Part shown: one piece after another, positions 17,536-26,892 of the stretch
How positions within the stretch are numbered: position 1 is the stretch's first letter
Layout of the letters: each line of letters starts with the position of its first letter
Assembly: GCA_035627615.1 (NCBI GenBank)
Contig: DASPLL010000087.1
Location: forward strand, 116,611 to 180,610
Length of the DNA: 64,000 nt
Direction: 5' to 3'
Origin: BRH-c25 sp035627615
GTDB lineage: Bacteria > Bacillota > Clostridia > Lutisporales > Lutisporaceae
Made by a program: the position numbers and the translations under genes
The notes under the pieces: generated by a model
Databases searched by the model: none
Told to the model about the DNA's origin: nothing
Seen by the model: the letters and a program-made list of their open reading frames with translations, nothing else

Positions 17536-17886
17536 TCAGGGACGGAATATTATATATAGCATAATACCAATAAAAGCTGCAACGGCATTTACAATAAGTG
17601 TCTTGTTGAATCTGTCGCTTTTACGCTTGAATCTCATAAGATTTATACTGATGGATACCAGGCAGAAGAAGAAAAGCAGTACAAGCATCAGAAAAGCAAA
17701 CTGCAGCATGCCGGTGTTCCAATTATCCTGAAGCTTTATTTGGAAGGCCTTGTCCATGTATGATTCGAAGCGGGGCTTTCCAACCAATACCAGAAATAGA
17801 GTTATTGTTACCAGTATCCAGGAAACGAATCCTGACCACTTGACCCATTTGACAAGTGTATCAGGGCCTTTTCGCCTGTCCAGCAT
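17536..17886 (-). CDS. Small membrane protein of unknown function
   Basis: 116 residues with three hydrophobic segments: GFVSWILVTITLFLVLVGKP, MLQFAFLMLVLLFFFCLVSI and NAVAAFIGIMLYIIF. The basic N-terminus (MLDRRKG) suggests the N-terminus is cytoplasmic. ATG 17886 follows GAGGTGAG by 5 nt. I do not recognise a family. It is transcribed against the ATP synthase operon and shares the hairpin between them. Confidence 0.65.
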   Translation of the reverse strand: MLDRRKGPDTLVKWVKWSGFVSWILVTITLFLVLVGKPRFESYMDKAFQIKLQDNWNTGMLQFAFLMLVLLFFFCLVSISINLMRFKRKSDRFNKTLIVNAVAAFIGIMLYIIFRP

Positions 17887-18073
17887 AATCTCACCTCTTA
17901 TAATTTCTTATCATAATTATAATGAACTATTATAAGGGAATCAAATAAATAATTAAGATTATATGGAAATAATAGAAAGTTTGGTATATTATAAAAATAA
18001 AAGCCGGTTTGAAGTCGCTGTACAAAATTATTTGTATATTTTTTTGTACAATATTCCTAAAATGCGGAAAGTA

Positions 18074-18163
18074 TCCGGAATTGTGTAAAGTATGATCGGC
18101 TATACGCTTACAACAATATATTCGATTTATAAGTATTGTGATTCCGGAATAGTGTATAGTACG
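18074..18163 (+). promoter_or_regulatory. Tandem upstream activator sites for the sigma-54 activator
   Basis: Two near-identical direct repeats, TCCGGAATNGTGTANAGTA, lie at 18074-18092 and 18143-18161, 69 bp apart. Both are within 150 bp upstream of the -24/-12 promoter. The second contains the palindrome ATTCCGGAAT. This is the usual position of enhancer sites for bacterial enhancer-binding proteins, and one is encoded nearby. The rest of 17887-18323 holds only AT-rich sequence and a weak dyad (18018-18053). Confidence 0.6.
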
Positions 18164-18218
18164 TAACACATTTTATACAGTATGGTTTGACTTCTGGGTC
18201 TAACCCATCGATTTATTT

Positions 18219-18234
18219 TGGCATATATATTGCA
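18219..18234 (+). promoter_or_regulatory. Sigma-54 promoter of the DUF4438 gene
   Basis: TGGCATATATATTGCA matches the -24/-12 consensus TGGCAY-N5-TTGCW, with GG and GC exactly 10 nt apart. It lies about 90 nt before the start codon. RpoN must be encoded elsewhere. Confidence 0.8.
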
Positions 18235-18322
18235 AACACATAAATTCATTAATTCCGGAGACGGGACAAAATTAAATAATTGTAAAGGTCCGTCTCCTGA
18301 ATAAAGAAAAGGAGTTTTAAAA

Positions 18323-19183
18323 ATGATAAGAACTAATATTGAAAATCTGGTAATACAGTCTGTTATGGGTGAGATAGCACACCCAAGGATGTCCAACGTC
18401 TATAAGATGAGCCAGGAGGGCACGGTCGAGCATTTGCCCGGCGGCGGTGCAATCACCTATAATGTGGGGATAGGAGACAGCGTATACGGTTGGGCAGTAG
18501 ACCATATGGAGCCGGGAGTATCAATAAGGCATCCTGAAGACATTGAAAATACGGCACTGATAACTCTGGCCTGCATGGGAAATGAAGCCAGGGTGATAAG
18601 CGGGGATGGAAAGGGTATAAAAGGTTATGTGACCGGTACTCATGGAGGAAGAGACAATACAATGATCCATTTTGATAAAAAAGAGCTTGATTTACTCTGC
18701 ATAGGGGATAAAATTCAGATAAAGGCACATGGTCTGGGACTTAAGCTTCTCGATTATCCCGACATCAAAGCCATGAGTATAGACCCTTATGTACTGCAAG
18801 CCATGGATATAAAGGAAAGAAAAGACGGCATAGAGGTTCCCGTGGTGGCGGAGGTTCCTGCGTATCTGATGGGCTCGGGAATGGGTGCAGAGACTTCCTA
18901 TAAGGGTGACTATGATATAATGACAGGAGACAGGGATGAAATCAGAAGGCTGGGCCTGGATAAGCTGAGATTCGGCGATTTTGTTCTGCTCCGGGATTGT
19001 GACAATACCTACGGAAGAGGATACCTGCGCGGTGCGGTGACCATAGGTATGATTATCCACAGTGATTGCGTATGGGCTGGGCATGGACCCGGAGTGGTGA
19101 CGGTACTCAGTTCGAAGCATAGTTGTATTTTCCCGAGAATTACTGAAAAAGCAAACATCGGGTATTATAAAAAGACTCTATAG
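18323..19183 (+). CDS. DUF4438 family protein
   Basis: 286 residues with no signal peptide or membrane segment, so it is cytoplasmic. The sequence is glycine-rich with beta-type stretches (HLPGGGAITYNVGIGDSVYG; GYVTGTHGGRDNTMIHF; GHGPGVVTVLSSKHSCIF), consistent with DUF4438, a family of unknown function that I recall having structural-genomics structures. ATG 18323 follows AAAGGAG. The gene has a sigma-54 promoter with tandem activator sites and is 40 nt upstream of the activator gene. Its promoter type and position near lysA hint at an amino-acid link, which is inference. Confidence 0.8.
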   Translation: MIRTNIENLVIQSVMGEIAHPRMSNVYKMSQEGTVEHLPGGGAITYNVGIGDSVYGWAVDHMEPGVSIRHPEDIENTALITLACMGNEARVISGDGKGIKGYVTGTHGGRDNTMIHFDKKELDLLCIGDKIQIKAHGLGLKLLDYPDIKAMSIDPYVLQAMDIKERKDGIEVPVVAEVPAYLMGSGMGAETSYKGDYDIMTGDRDEIRRLGLDKLRFGDFVLLRDCDNTYGRGYLRGAVTIGMIIHSDCVWAGHGPGVVTVLSSKHSCIFPRITEKANIGYYKKTL

Positions 19184-19222
19184 GCGTGTATAAAAGTATG
19201 TCAGTCAAAGGTTGGTGAGGAT

Positions 19223-21067
19223 ATGCAGGATATGTTTAAAACCATCATTGATGAAATAGGCGAAGGAATCATTGTAATTGATCCGGAAGGTATTATCAAG
19301 TACTATAACAGGAAAGCAAAAGAGGTATTCGGAATAATATTCAATCATGGGATGGGTCATGAGGAAGGCCGTATAGAGAAGGGAGATACTGTGATCATAG
19401 CGGACTCGGGGCTCGGAGCTGATGACGGCGGATTGATGCCCGAGGATTTGAAATGTCTGGGAGTCAATCCCTCCGGCCTTATGGCAGGATTTCCTTTTGT
19501 TGTGATCGGTACCTTCGGCAGTAATCCCGGCAGTGCGATAATGAGGTATTCCGACAGGAGCGACTGCAGGCTGCAGTTGCTTGCCAGTGATAATATCATG
19601 AATGACAAGATATCTGTATCCTTGGATTCGGAAGCCAGGGTGGCGGTAATATCAGTGGGAGATTGCATATATTCTTACAAATACGGCAGATCCATAGGGC
19701 ATATGGTAGTTATATGCGGAAGGACCGGAAAAATCAAGTTTTATCAGGCAAAGGGCTATACGACCAGAAGGGAGGATATCAAAATGCTTTTGAGCGGCAA
19801 TACGTTTGCTGCAAAGGGAGATATGAATGTTGAACTGAATATCGACGGGCACAGCATTTTTGATATACATCCCAAGGAGTCGAATATCAATATCGTGGAA
19901 TTCCTTGAGGCTGCCAAAGGCAAGGACATATCCTATACAGACCAGGTCAAGGAGATCAATGCAAGGCTGACCCGCTGTTCGCTTATCCCGCTGAAGCACG
20001 GTGACAGGGCGGAAGGTGCGATGCTGAAGGTGGAGGATATAAGCGAGCTTGACAATGTTATAAAGGAAAGAGACTATGCCATAGCTTCCCTTAACATGGT
20101 CGAAAGCAAGCTGAAGCATGGAGACGAATTCGCAAGGATAATCGGACAGAGTGACAGTATCAATACAGTGAGAAAACTGGCAGGAAAGGCTGCAGAAACT
20201 GATACCACAATACTCATCCTGGGCGAAAGCGGTACAGGAAAAGGTCTGGTGGCAGAGTGTATTCATAACAGCAGTAAAAGAAATAAAATGCCTTTTGTAT
20301 ACATAAATTGCGCATCGATACCCAGTGAACTGATTGAGAGCGAGCTGTTCGGCTATGAAGGCGGAGCATTTACCGGTTCTAAAAAAGAAGGGAAAAAAGG
20401 TCTTTTTGAAGCAGCGGATGGAGGTACGGTCTTCCTTGATGAAATAGGTGACATACCCCTGTTCATGCAGGCCAAGCTGCTGCATGTGCTTCAGAGTAAG
20501 AAGTTCAATCGCGTCGGCAGTACTGACTACATCAATGTCAATGTAAAAATCATAGCTTCTACAAATAAGGATCTGGAGAAATCCGTAAAGGAAGGAACCT
20601 TCCGTAACGATCTTTATTACCGGATAAATGTTTTTCCGATTTTCATACCTCCTCTCAGGCAGCGGCAGGAGGATATATACCCGCTTATTATGAATCTGCT
20701 TCCCAAAATATGCAGCAGGACCGGCATCAAAGAGAAAAAGATATCTGTGGATGTAATAAAGGAAATGCTCTCCTACGACTGGCCGGGGAATGTCAGAGAG
20801 CTTGAGAACATACTGGAGAGAGCGGTTAATATAACGGAAGGGGATACCATACTTCCGGAGCATACGAATATAAGACTTCTCAAAGGTATGGGAGAAAGCA
20901 ATAATTCAACATATTCTCTTAACGAGGCTGTTGAAAGTGCGGAAAAGGCTGCGATTCTGGAAGCCCTGAAAATAACCGGCGGTAATAAAAATGAGGCCAT
21001 GAGGCTTCTGGATATCAGCAAAACAAGCTTTTATGACAAGTATAAGAAGTATCGTATAGGTAAATAG
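19223..21067 (+). CDS. Sigma-54 dependent transcriptional activator with split PAS-like sensory region
   Basis: 614 residues. The N-terminus begins like a PAS domain (EGIIVIDPEGIIKYYNRKAK), and PAS-type last strands appear only near residues 255-275 (SLIPLKHGDRAEGAMLKVED). About 200 residues of unrecognised sequence lie between, which suggests an insertion or a separate sensor domain. The AAA+ domain (about 310-550) has Walker A GESGTGKG (334-341), GAFTGS (381-386) in place of GAFTGA, and Walker B GGTVFLDEIGD. A Fis-type helix-turn-helix ends the protein. It should bind enhancer sites and open promoters with RpoN. It is flanked by two sigma-54 promoters, its probable targets. Confidence 0.9.
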   Translation: MQDMFKTIIDEIGEGIIVIDPEGIIKYYNRKAKEVFGIIFNHGMGHEEGRIEKGDTVIIADSGLGADDGGLMPEDLKCLGVNPSGLMAGFPFVVIGTFGSNPGSAIMRYSDRSDCRLQLLASDNIMNDKISVSLDSEARVAVISVGDCIYSYKYGRSIGHMVVICGRTGKIKFYQAKGYTTRREDIKMLLSGNTFAAKGDMNVELNIDGHSIFDIHPKESNINIVEFLEAAKGKDISYTDQVKEINARLTRCSLIPLKHGDRAEGAMLKVEDISELDNVIKERDYAIASLNMVESKLKHGDEFARIIGQSDSINTVRKLAGKAAETDTTILILGESGTGKGLVAECIHNSSKRNKMPFVYINCASIPSELIESELFGYEGGAFTGSKKEGKKGLFEAADGGTVFLDEIGDIPLFMQAKLLHVLQSKKFNRVGSTDYINVNVKIIASTNKDLEKSVKEGTFRNDLYYRINVFPIFIPPLRQRQEDIYPLIMNLLPKICSRTGIKEKKISVDVIKEMLSYDWPGNVRELENILERAVNITEGDTILPEHTNIRLLKGMGESNNSTYSLNEAVESAEKAAILEALKITGGNKNEAMRLLDISKTSFYDKYKKYRIGK

Positions 21068-21180
21068 CCTGATTATATGCTGAGAAAATAGAGTCCGTAA
21101 AAACGGAAATAGTACGAAAATACGGAAAATTTTAAAGAAAGCCGATTACTGCTGAAATATTGCGATATTGTATTGAGCCT

Positions 21181-21198
21181 ATTCCGCAATGGCGGAAT
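21181..21198. promoter_or_regulatory. Possible activator site upstream of lysA
   Basis: ATTCCGCAATGGCGGAAT is an inverted repeat 122 bp upstream of the sigma-54 promoter of lysA. Its half-site ATTCCG matches the ATTCCGGAAT seen upstream of the DUF4438 gene. A further small dyad TCCGT-AAAA-ACGGA lies near 21093-21106. Confidence 0.45.
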
Positions 21199-21319
21199 AA
21201 AGGGTATTGTGTAGAAACAGAATCATACTGGAAATGCGCTGCGGTTATATTAAGGACGAAGGCATGCTGCTCTGCGGACATGTCATTGAACTCAATACAA
21301 CTCTGTCGCATTTGTTTTT

Positions 21320-21335
21320 TGGCATGAGTATTGCT
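21320..21335 (+). promoter_or_regulatory. Sigma-54 promoter of lysA
   Basis: TGGCATGAGTATTGCT fits TGGCAY-N5-TTGCW with the exact 10-nt GG-GC spacing. It lies 150 nt before the lysA start. No equally good sigma-A promoter was noticed in 21068-21484. Confidence 0.75.
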
Positions 21336-21484
21336 ATTATTTGAATGTAAGGGAAATGGATAATTTTTTGAATGCTTTTGGGAACATAAAGGGGGCGGAA
21401 AATTTTCATTGTATCACAGGTCTGATTTTGGCGATGGGGAATTATATAATAATATTTTTGACTCACTGACTTGGAGGGATTGAT

Positions 21485-22780
21485 ATGAGAAATGGGCAAT
21501 TCAGCATAAATGAAAAAGGACATCTGGTATTTGCGGGCTGTGATACTGTCGAGCTTGCAGAAAAGTACGGCACCCCGCTTTATGTAATGAGTGAAGACGG
21601 TATACGTGAAAACTGTGGCAGGATCAGATCAGCACTGATGGACAAATATCCGAATACATTGGCACTGTATGCAAGTAAAGCCTTCAGCACTACTGCGATA
21701 TATAAGATCATGAAGGAGGAGGGCTTCGGTATAGATGTTGTATCCAGCGGAGAACTCTATACAGCCTGCCAGGCCGGTTTTCCCATGGAAAAGGTTTATT
21801 TCCACGGCAACAACAAGACACAGGAGGAAATCGAATTTGGAATGGACCGGGAAGTGGGGTACTTTGTTGTCGATAGTAATTATGAAATTGATCTGATACA
21901 AAAAGAAACAGAGAAGAGGAATAAAAAAGTAAAGGTGTTGTTAAGAGTATCGCCGGGAGTGTCGGCACATACTCACGAATACATTTCAACAGGACAGCTT
22001 GATTCAAAGTTCGGCTTTCCGGTTGAAGGGGGAGAAGCCCTGGATGCCATAGGAAGGGTTCTTGAGTGCTCCGGTATGGAATTGAAAGGAATACACTGCC
22101 ACATCGGCTCTCAGATATTTAACAAGGATGCCCACCGGGATGCTGCAAGGGTGATGATAGATCTGCTGCTGCAGATCAAGAAACGCTTTGGAGTTGAGCT
22201 GGAGCAGGTGAATATAGGCGGAGGCTTTGGTATCTTTTATAAAGAGGGGGATATGCCTCCTGCAATTGACAAGCTTATTTCATTGATAATGACGACCATT
22301 CACAGTCTATGCAGTGAAAACAATCTTGAGCTGCCTAAAATAATCATTGAACCTGGAAGATGGATGGTTGGTGAGAATGGAATAACTCTATATACAATTG
22401 GTTCAGTTAAGGAAATAAAGGGAGTCAGAAAATATGTAAGCGTTGACGGAGGTATGACTGATAATCCCAGAACAGCCTTATACCAGGCGGAATATGATGC
22501 TGTTGTGGCAAACAAAGCGGATGAACAGCCTGAAGAGCTGGTGACAATTGCAGGCAAGTGCTGTGAATCCGGTGATATCCTTATCTGGGACATTAAGCTT
22601 CCCCGTGTGGACCATGGCGACACACTGGCTGTACTGAGTACAGGGGCATATAATTATTCCATGTCCAGTAATTACAACCGTCTGAGGAAGCCTGCCATTG
22701 TATTTCTCAGGAATGGTCAGTCCAGAATCATCCTGAAACGTGAAACCCACGAGGATATTGTCAGAAATGATATGGAGTAA
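21485..22780 (+). CDS. lysA: Diaminopimelate decarboxylase
   Basis: 431 residues, normal length. The fold-type III PLP enzyme has the Schiff-base lysine in NTLALYASKAFSTTAIYKIM, the substrate-side motif GVSAHTHEYISTGQLDSKFG, the histidine in GIHCHIGSQI, and EPGRWMVGENG for PLP-phosphate and active-site contacts. A second-subunit cysteine motif is present in KCCESGDIL. It converts meso-diaminopimelate to lysine, the last step of lysine synthesis. ATG 21485 follows GGAGGG. Having a sigma-54 promoter is unusual for this housekeeping gene. Other family members act on different diamino acids or carboxynorspermidine, but this sequence looks like a standard LysA. Confidence 0.92.
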   Translation: MRNGQFSINEKGHLVFAGCDTVELAEKYGTPLYVMSEDGIRENCGRIRSALMDKYPNTLALYASKAFSTTAIYKIMKEEGFGIDVVSSGELYTACQAGFPMEKVYFHGNNKTQEEIEFGMDREVGYFVVDSNYEIDLIQKETEKRNKKVKVLLRVSPGVSAHTHEYISTGQLDSKFGFPVEGGEALDAIGRVLECSGMELKGIHCHIGSQIFNKDAHRDAARVMIDLLLQIKKRFGVELEQVNIGGGFGIFYKEGDMPPAIDKLISLIMTTIHSLCSENNLELPKIIIEPGRWMVGENGITLYTIGSVKEIKGVRKYVSVDGGMTDNPRTALYQAEYDAVVANKADEQPEELVTIAGKCCESGDILIWDIKLPRVDHGDTLAVLSTGAYNYSMSSNYNRLRKPAIVFLRNGQSRIILKRETHEDIVRNDME

Positions 22781-22942
22781 GCGGTATCATGGATGACACT
22801 AAGAACCTTTGACAATAAAAAAGCATATTGCTAAAGTGAATTATAAATGAACTCCATAACGGCACTGCATAATTCTTATGTGTAAAGCAGACTATACTGT
22901 AAATGTCCAAATTGCAAATTGCGATGAGTTGAGTATAATCTG

Positions 22943-22971
22943 TTGTAATAGACGAAACCTTGTGATATAAT
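22943..22971 (+). promoter_or_regulatory. Sigma-A promoter of the pheST leader
   Basis: TTGTAA (22943-22948) and TATAAT (22966-22971) are 17 nt apart, about 45 nt before the T-box stem I. A second TATAAT at 22934-22939 with TTGCAA 16 nt upstream could be an alternative promoter. Confidence 0.65.
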
Positions 22972-23014
22972 CAATTAAGATTGATCTGAGGTAAAATAAG
23001 TTAATAATGCAGTA

Positions 23015-23246
23015 ATCCTTGATGGAGAGAGTAAATTGTGAAAGGCTATAAGAGAGGTGTCGCCACCGGCTGAGAGCGCACCGGCATTGCAGCAGTTGAA
23101 GTTCACTCCGGAGATTCAAAGCTGAATTAAGTAGGTTTTGACGGCTAATACCGTTATATTATGAGCGGTTTGCAGTTATGCAAACAAGCAGGGTGGTACC
23201 GCGGATAACCTTCGTCCCTTTTTGGGGGATGAAGGTTTTAATTTTT
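23015..23246 (+). promoter_or_regulatory. T-box riboswitch, phenylalanine specific
   Basis: The leader has a long stem I region from about 23015, with the likely specifier UUC (23102-23104, context GAAGTTCACTCC) for tRNA(Phe). The T-box antiterminator sequence AGGGTGGTACCGCGG lies at 23190-23204. A terminator follows (AACCTTCGTCCC pairing with GGGGGATGAAGGTT, 23207-23237, then T-rich). Uncharged tRNA(Phe) would favour antitermination and pheST expression. The specifier codon agrees with the downstream genes. Confidence 0.92.
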
Positions 23247-23288
23247 GTTAATATTAGAAATATGACCTTATGGAAAGGAGCATGAAAA

Positions 23289-24308
23289 ATGAAGGAAACA
23301 CTGGAAAAAATCAAAATGCAGTCTGTCGGTGAGCTGGAAGGCGTTCAGTCTCAGAAGCAGCTGGAAGAGTTAAGGATCAAGTATCTTGGCAAAAAAGGGG
23401 AGCTTACTCAGGTACTAAGAGGGATGGGGGGGCTGACCGCTGAGGAAAGACCGGTCATCGGACAGCTCGCCAATGAGATCAGGGATTATATCAATGAGAA
23501 AATTGAAGAAACAGCTTACTGCCTTAAGCGGAAGGACCTGGAGGCTAGGCTCAGGAGCGAATTCATAGACGTAACGATGCCTTCCAAAAGGAAAGCCCTG
23601 GGTAACAAGCATCCGCTGACCAAGGTACTGGAGGAAGTGACACAGATATTTATCGGCATGGGCTTTTCTATTGTGGATGGGCCTGAGGTAGAAAAGGCCT
23701 ATTATAACTTTGATGCTCTTAATCACAGTAAATATCACCCGGCAAGGGACATGCAGGATACCTTCTATGTCAATGAAGAAATATTGCTTAGAACACAGAC
23801 CTCTCCAATGCAGGTCAGGACTATGGAACAGCAGAAGCCTCCGATAAGGGTGCTGGTTCCGGGCAAGGTATACAGGAGAGATGAGATAGATGCAACACAT
23901 TCACCGATGTTCCATCAGATAGAAGGACTGGTAGTTGACAAGGGCATCACAATGGCAAATCTGAAGGGGACGCTGGATGTGTTTGCGAAGAAGCTGTATG
24001 GTGAGAACACCAAAACAAGATTCAGACCTCATCATTTCCCATTCACCGAGCCAAGCGCTGAAATGGACTGCACATGTTCGGCATGTAAAGGCGCAGGCTG
24101 CAGGGTATGCAAGAATGAGGGCTGGATAGAGATACTTGGCTCCGGAATGGTACACCCCAATGTACTTAGAAACTGCGGTATTGACCCGGAAGTATACTCA
24201 GGCTTCGCATTCGGTATGGGGCTTGATAGGATAGCACTGCTGAAATATGATGTTGAGGATCTCAGGCTTTTCTTTGAAAATGACAAGAGATTCCTGTCGC
24301 AGTTTTAA
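23289..24308 (+). CDS. pheS: Phenylalanine--tRNA ligase alpha subunit
   Basis: 339 residues. The N-terminal coiled-coil arm (about 1-90) binds tRNA. The class II core follows, with HPLTKVLEEVTQIFIGMGF, motif 2 around VYRRDEIDATHSPMFHQIEG, and motif 3 in FAFGMGLDRIALLKYDVED. A CxxC-type stretch (CTCSACKGAGCRVCKNEGW) is also present, as in many Firmicutes. It is the catalytic part of the alpha2-beta2 enzyme. The start follows GGAAAGGAG and the gene is controlled by the T-box leader. Confidence 0.97.
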   Translation: MKETLEKIKMQSVGELEGVQSQKQLEELRIKYLGKKGELTQVLRGMGGLTAEERPVIGQLANEIRDYINEKIEETAYCLKRKDLEARLRSEFIDVTMPSKRKALGNKHPLTKVLEEVTQIFIGMGFSIVDGPEVEKAYYNFDALNHSKYHPARDMQDTFYVNEEILLRTQTSPMQVRTMEQQKPPIRVLVPGKVYRRDEIDATHSPMFHQIEGLVVDKGITMANLKGTLDVFAKKLYGENTKTRFRPHHFPFTEPSAEMDCTCSACKGAGCRVCKNEGWIEILGSGMVHPNVLRNCGIDPEVYSGFAFGMGLDRIALLKYDVEDLRLFFENDKRFLSQF

Positions 24309-24339
24309 GTAAGTATATGTGAAAGAAAGGAGATAAACT

Positions 24340-26730
24340 ATGCTGGTACCTATTAAATGGCTAAAGGATTATGTTGATATAAAGGTTGACTCAAAAGGCT
24401 TTGCGGATGCAATGACCATGTCCGGCTCAAAGGTCGAGAGGGTCGAAGAGCTGGGAAAAGAGATTGAAAATGTAGTGGTAGGCAAGATATTGAAGATAGA
24501 AAGCCACCCTGCTGCAGATAAGCTGGTTATCGGTCAGGTTGATGTGGGAACTGAAGTCTTGCAGATAGTAACCGGAGCCGACAATATAAAAGAGGGAGAT
24601 TATATCCCAATAGCCAAGAGCGGCTCAACATTGCCCGGAGGCGTGAAGATAAAGAAAGGAAAGCTGAGGGGCGTTGAATCGAACGGGATGATGTGCTCTG
24701 CCCAGGAGTTGGCCCTGGACCTTGACAATCTTCCTGAGGAATTACTGGATGGAATATATATTCTGGACAAGGAGTATCCTCTTGGCGCAGATATAAAGGA
24801 CATACTCGGACTGAATGATACTGTCGTAGAATTTGAAATAACAAACAACAGGCCGGACTGTCTCAGTATAATCGGCATAGCAAGAGAAGCGGCTGCGACC
24901 TTTGGATGTGAACTGAAGTATCCTAAGACAGCTTTCAGTGAGAATTCGGAGAACATAAAGGATTATCTGGATATCCAGGTGAAAAACAGTGAATTATGCC
25001 CAAGGTATTCAGCCAGAATGGTGAAGAATGTAGTGATCAAGGATTCACCGGCATGGATGCAGGAGAGACTGGTAAAAGCGGGAGTAAGGCCTATAAGCAC
25101 CATTGTTGACATAACCAACTATGTAATGCTTGAGCTTGGCCAGCCTATGCATGCTTTTGACTACAGAGACCTGGAGGACAAGAAGATCATAGTAAGGAAT
25201 GCAGTGCCGGGAGAAACTATAAAAACTCTTGACGAGGTAGACCGCAAGCTTGATGAGTCAATGCTTGTGATAGCTGATGCTACCAAGCCTACCGGAATTG
25301 CAGGAGTTATGGGCGGCTTTGGCAGTGAAATCGAAGACGATACAACGATGGTTGTATTCGAATGTGCCAACTTTGCACCGGTGAATATAAGGCTGACCTC
25401 CAAGAAGCTGGGATTAAGGACGGAGGCATCCTCAAGATATGAGAAGGGGATAGATCCTGAGCTTGCAACGATGGCACTGGACAGGGCGTGCAGCCTGGTC
25501 GAGCAGCTGGGTGCGGGAGAGATCGTAGGCGGAAAGATAGATATTTATCCTGCTCCGAGAAAAGCCCGGAAGCTGAGCCTGAATGTCGGGAAGGCGGGAG
25601 CCTTCATAGGAGCCGGGGACATCACTGAAGAAATGATAGTAAAATATCTTACATCTCTCGAATTCAAGGTTGAGGCAAAAGGAGACCTGGAGGTAACAGT
25701 ACCTACCTTCAGAGATGATGTAGAGGGTGATGCCGACCTGATAGAGGAAATTGCAAGACTTTACGGTTACGACAGGATTCCTGTCGATCTGATGGATACC
25801 ACCTTTACTCAGGGTGGAAAGAATTACAGGCAGAATATAAGGGATATGGCCAAGACCAATATGGTTGCACAGGGCTTGTATGAAGTTTTGACTTATTCCT
25901 TTGTCAGCCCCGGAGTTTACAACAAGATAAACCTGAAAGCGGAGAATCCGCTCAGAAACGCTATAAAGCTCATCAATCCTCTTGGAGAGGATCAGAGCAT
26001 AATGAGGACGACGATTATACCCAATATGCTGGAGGTAATATCAAGGAATTACAATAAGAAAATAGCCGAAGGGCAGTTCTTTGAGCTTTCAAAGATATAT
26101 CTGGCTGATACTCTGCCCCTTGAAGGTCTTTCAGATGAAAGGGAGACTCTTACCATAGGCATGTACGGAGATGTGGATTTCTTCGATCTCAAGGGAGTTG
26201 TGGAAAACCTCCTGGAGGAGCTGAACATAGACAAATACAGGATATTGTCTTCAAACAATGACAGCATGCATCCGGGGAGGACCGCCGAGCTTCTGATAAA
26301 CAACAAGAGGGTCGGATGCCTGGGTGAAGTCCATCCGGATGTGCTTGACAAGTTTGACATACCGGTGAGAGTATATGTCTCTGAGCTTAACTTTGAAGAA
26401 ATAATCAGGCAGAGTGATATGAATATTAAGTACATATCCCTGCCCAAGTATCCATCGGTGGCAAGGGATATAGCAATAGTAGTAACTGAAGAGATCACAG
26501 CAGGACAGGTGGAAGAGATAATCAGGAATAAAGGCGGCAAGCTTATTGAAGAGGTCAAGCTTTTCGACATATACAGGGGAAGCCAGATACAGGAAGGCTA
26601 CAAGAGCATGGCGTATTCAATAGTTTACAGGTCTGATGAAAAGACATTGTCGGAAGAGGATATTGCAAAGGTGCACAACAAGGTGGTAAATTCCCTTGTG
26701 AACCAGGTAGGAGCAGCACTGAGACAATAG
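24340..26730 (+). CDS. pheT: Phenylalanine--tRNA ligase beta subunit
   Basis: 796 residues, full length. The N-terminal EMAP-like tRNA-binding domain has KILKIESHPAADKLVIGQVD, and the B3/B4 editing domain includes TNNRPDCLSIIGIAREAAA. The B5 part and the catalytic-like core follow, and the C-terminal FDX-ACB anticodon-binding domain begins near ISLPKYPSVARDIAIVV. It pairs with PheS and edits mischarged Tyr-tRNA(Phe). It lies 31 nt after pheS in the same operon; a terminator follows. Confidence 0.97.
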   Translation: MLVPIKWLKDYVDIKVDSKGFADAMTMSGSKVERVEELGKEIENVVVGKILKIESHPAADKLVIGQVDVGTEVLQIVTGADNIKEGDYIPIAKSGSTLPGGVKIKKGKLRGVESNGMMCSAQELALDLDNLPEELLDGIYILDKEYPLGADIKDILGLNDTVVEFEITNNRPDCLSIIGIAREAAATFGCELKYPKTAFSENSENIKDYLDIQVKNSELCPRYSARMVKNVVIKDSPAWMQERLVKAGVRPISTIVDITNYVMLELGQPMHAFDYRDLEDKKIIVRNAVPGETIKTLDEVDRKLDESMLVIADATKPTGIAGVMGGFGSEIEDDTTMVVFECANFAPVNIRLTSKKLGLRTEASSRYEKGIDPELATMALDRACSLVEQLGAGEIVGGKIDIYPAPRKARKLSLNVGKAGAFIGAGDITEEMIVKYLTSLEFKVEAKGDLEVTVPTFRDDVEGDADLIEEIARLYGYDRIPVDLMDTTFTQGGKNYRQNIRDMAKTNMVAQGLYEVLTYSFVSPGVYNKINLKAENPLRNAIKLINPLGEDQSIMRTTIIPNMLEVISRNYNKKIAEGQFFELSKIYLADTLPLEGLSDERETLTIGMYGDVDFFDLKGVVENLLEELNIDKYRILSSNNDSMHPGRTAELLINNKRVGCLGEVHPDVLDKFDIPVRVYVSELNFEEIIRQSDMNIKYISLPKYPSVARDIAIVVTEEITAGQVEEIIRNKGGKLIEEVKLFDIYRGSQIQEGYKSMAYSIVYRSDEKTLSEEDIAKVHNKVVNSLVNQVGAALRQ

Positions 26731-26773
26731 TAAGTATATATCGTATTCACATTACAGAGCTTTGGATAGGATT

Positions 26774-26801
26774 AACCCCGTCGGGAAACCGGCGGGGTTT
26801 T
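26774..26801 (+). terminator. Terminator of pheST
   Basis: AACCCCG (26774-26780) pairs with CGGGGTT (26793-26799), extended inside by further pairs, and a short T tract follows. Confidence 0.82.
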
Positions 26802-26892
26802 GCTCTTCACAGATGCTGAATATAAAAGAACTTTCAGGTTAATCTATAGTAAACAGAGCTGCAAGAAAGTTAGCCAGGATAGGATGATGATA

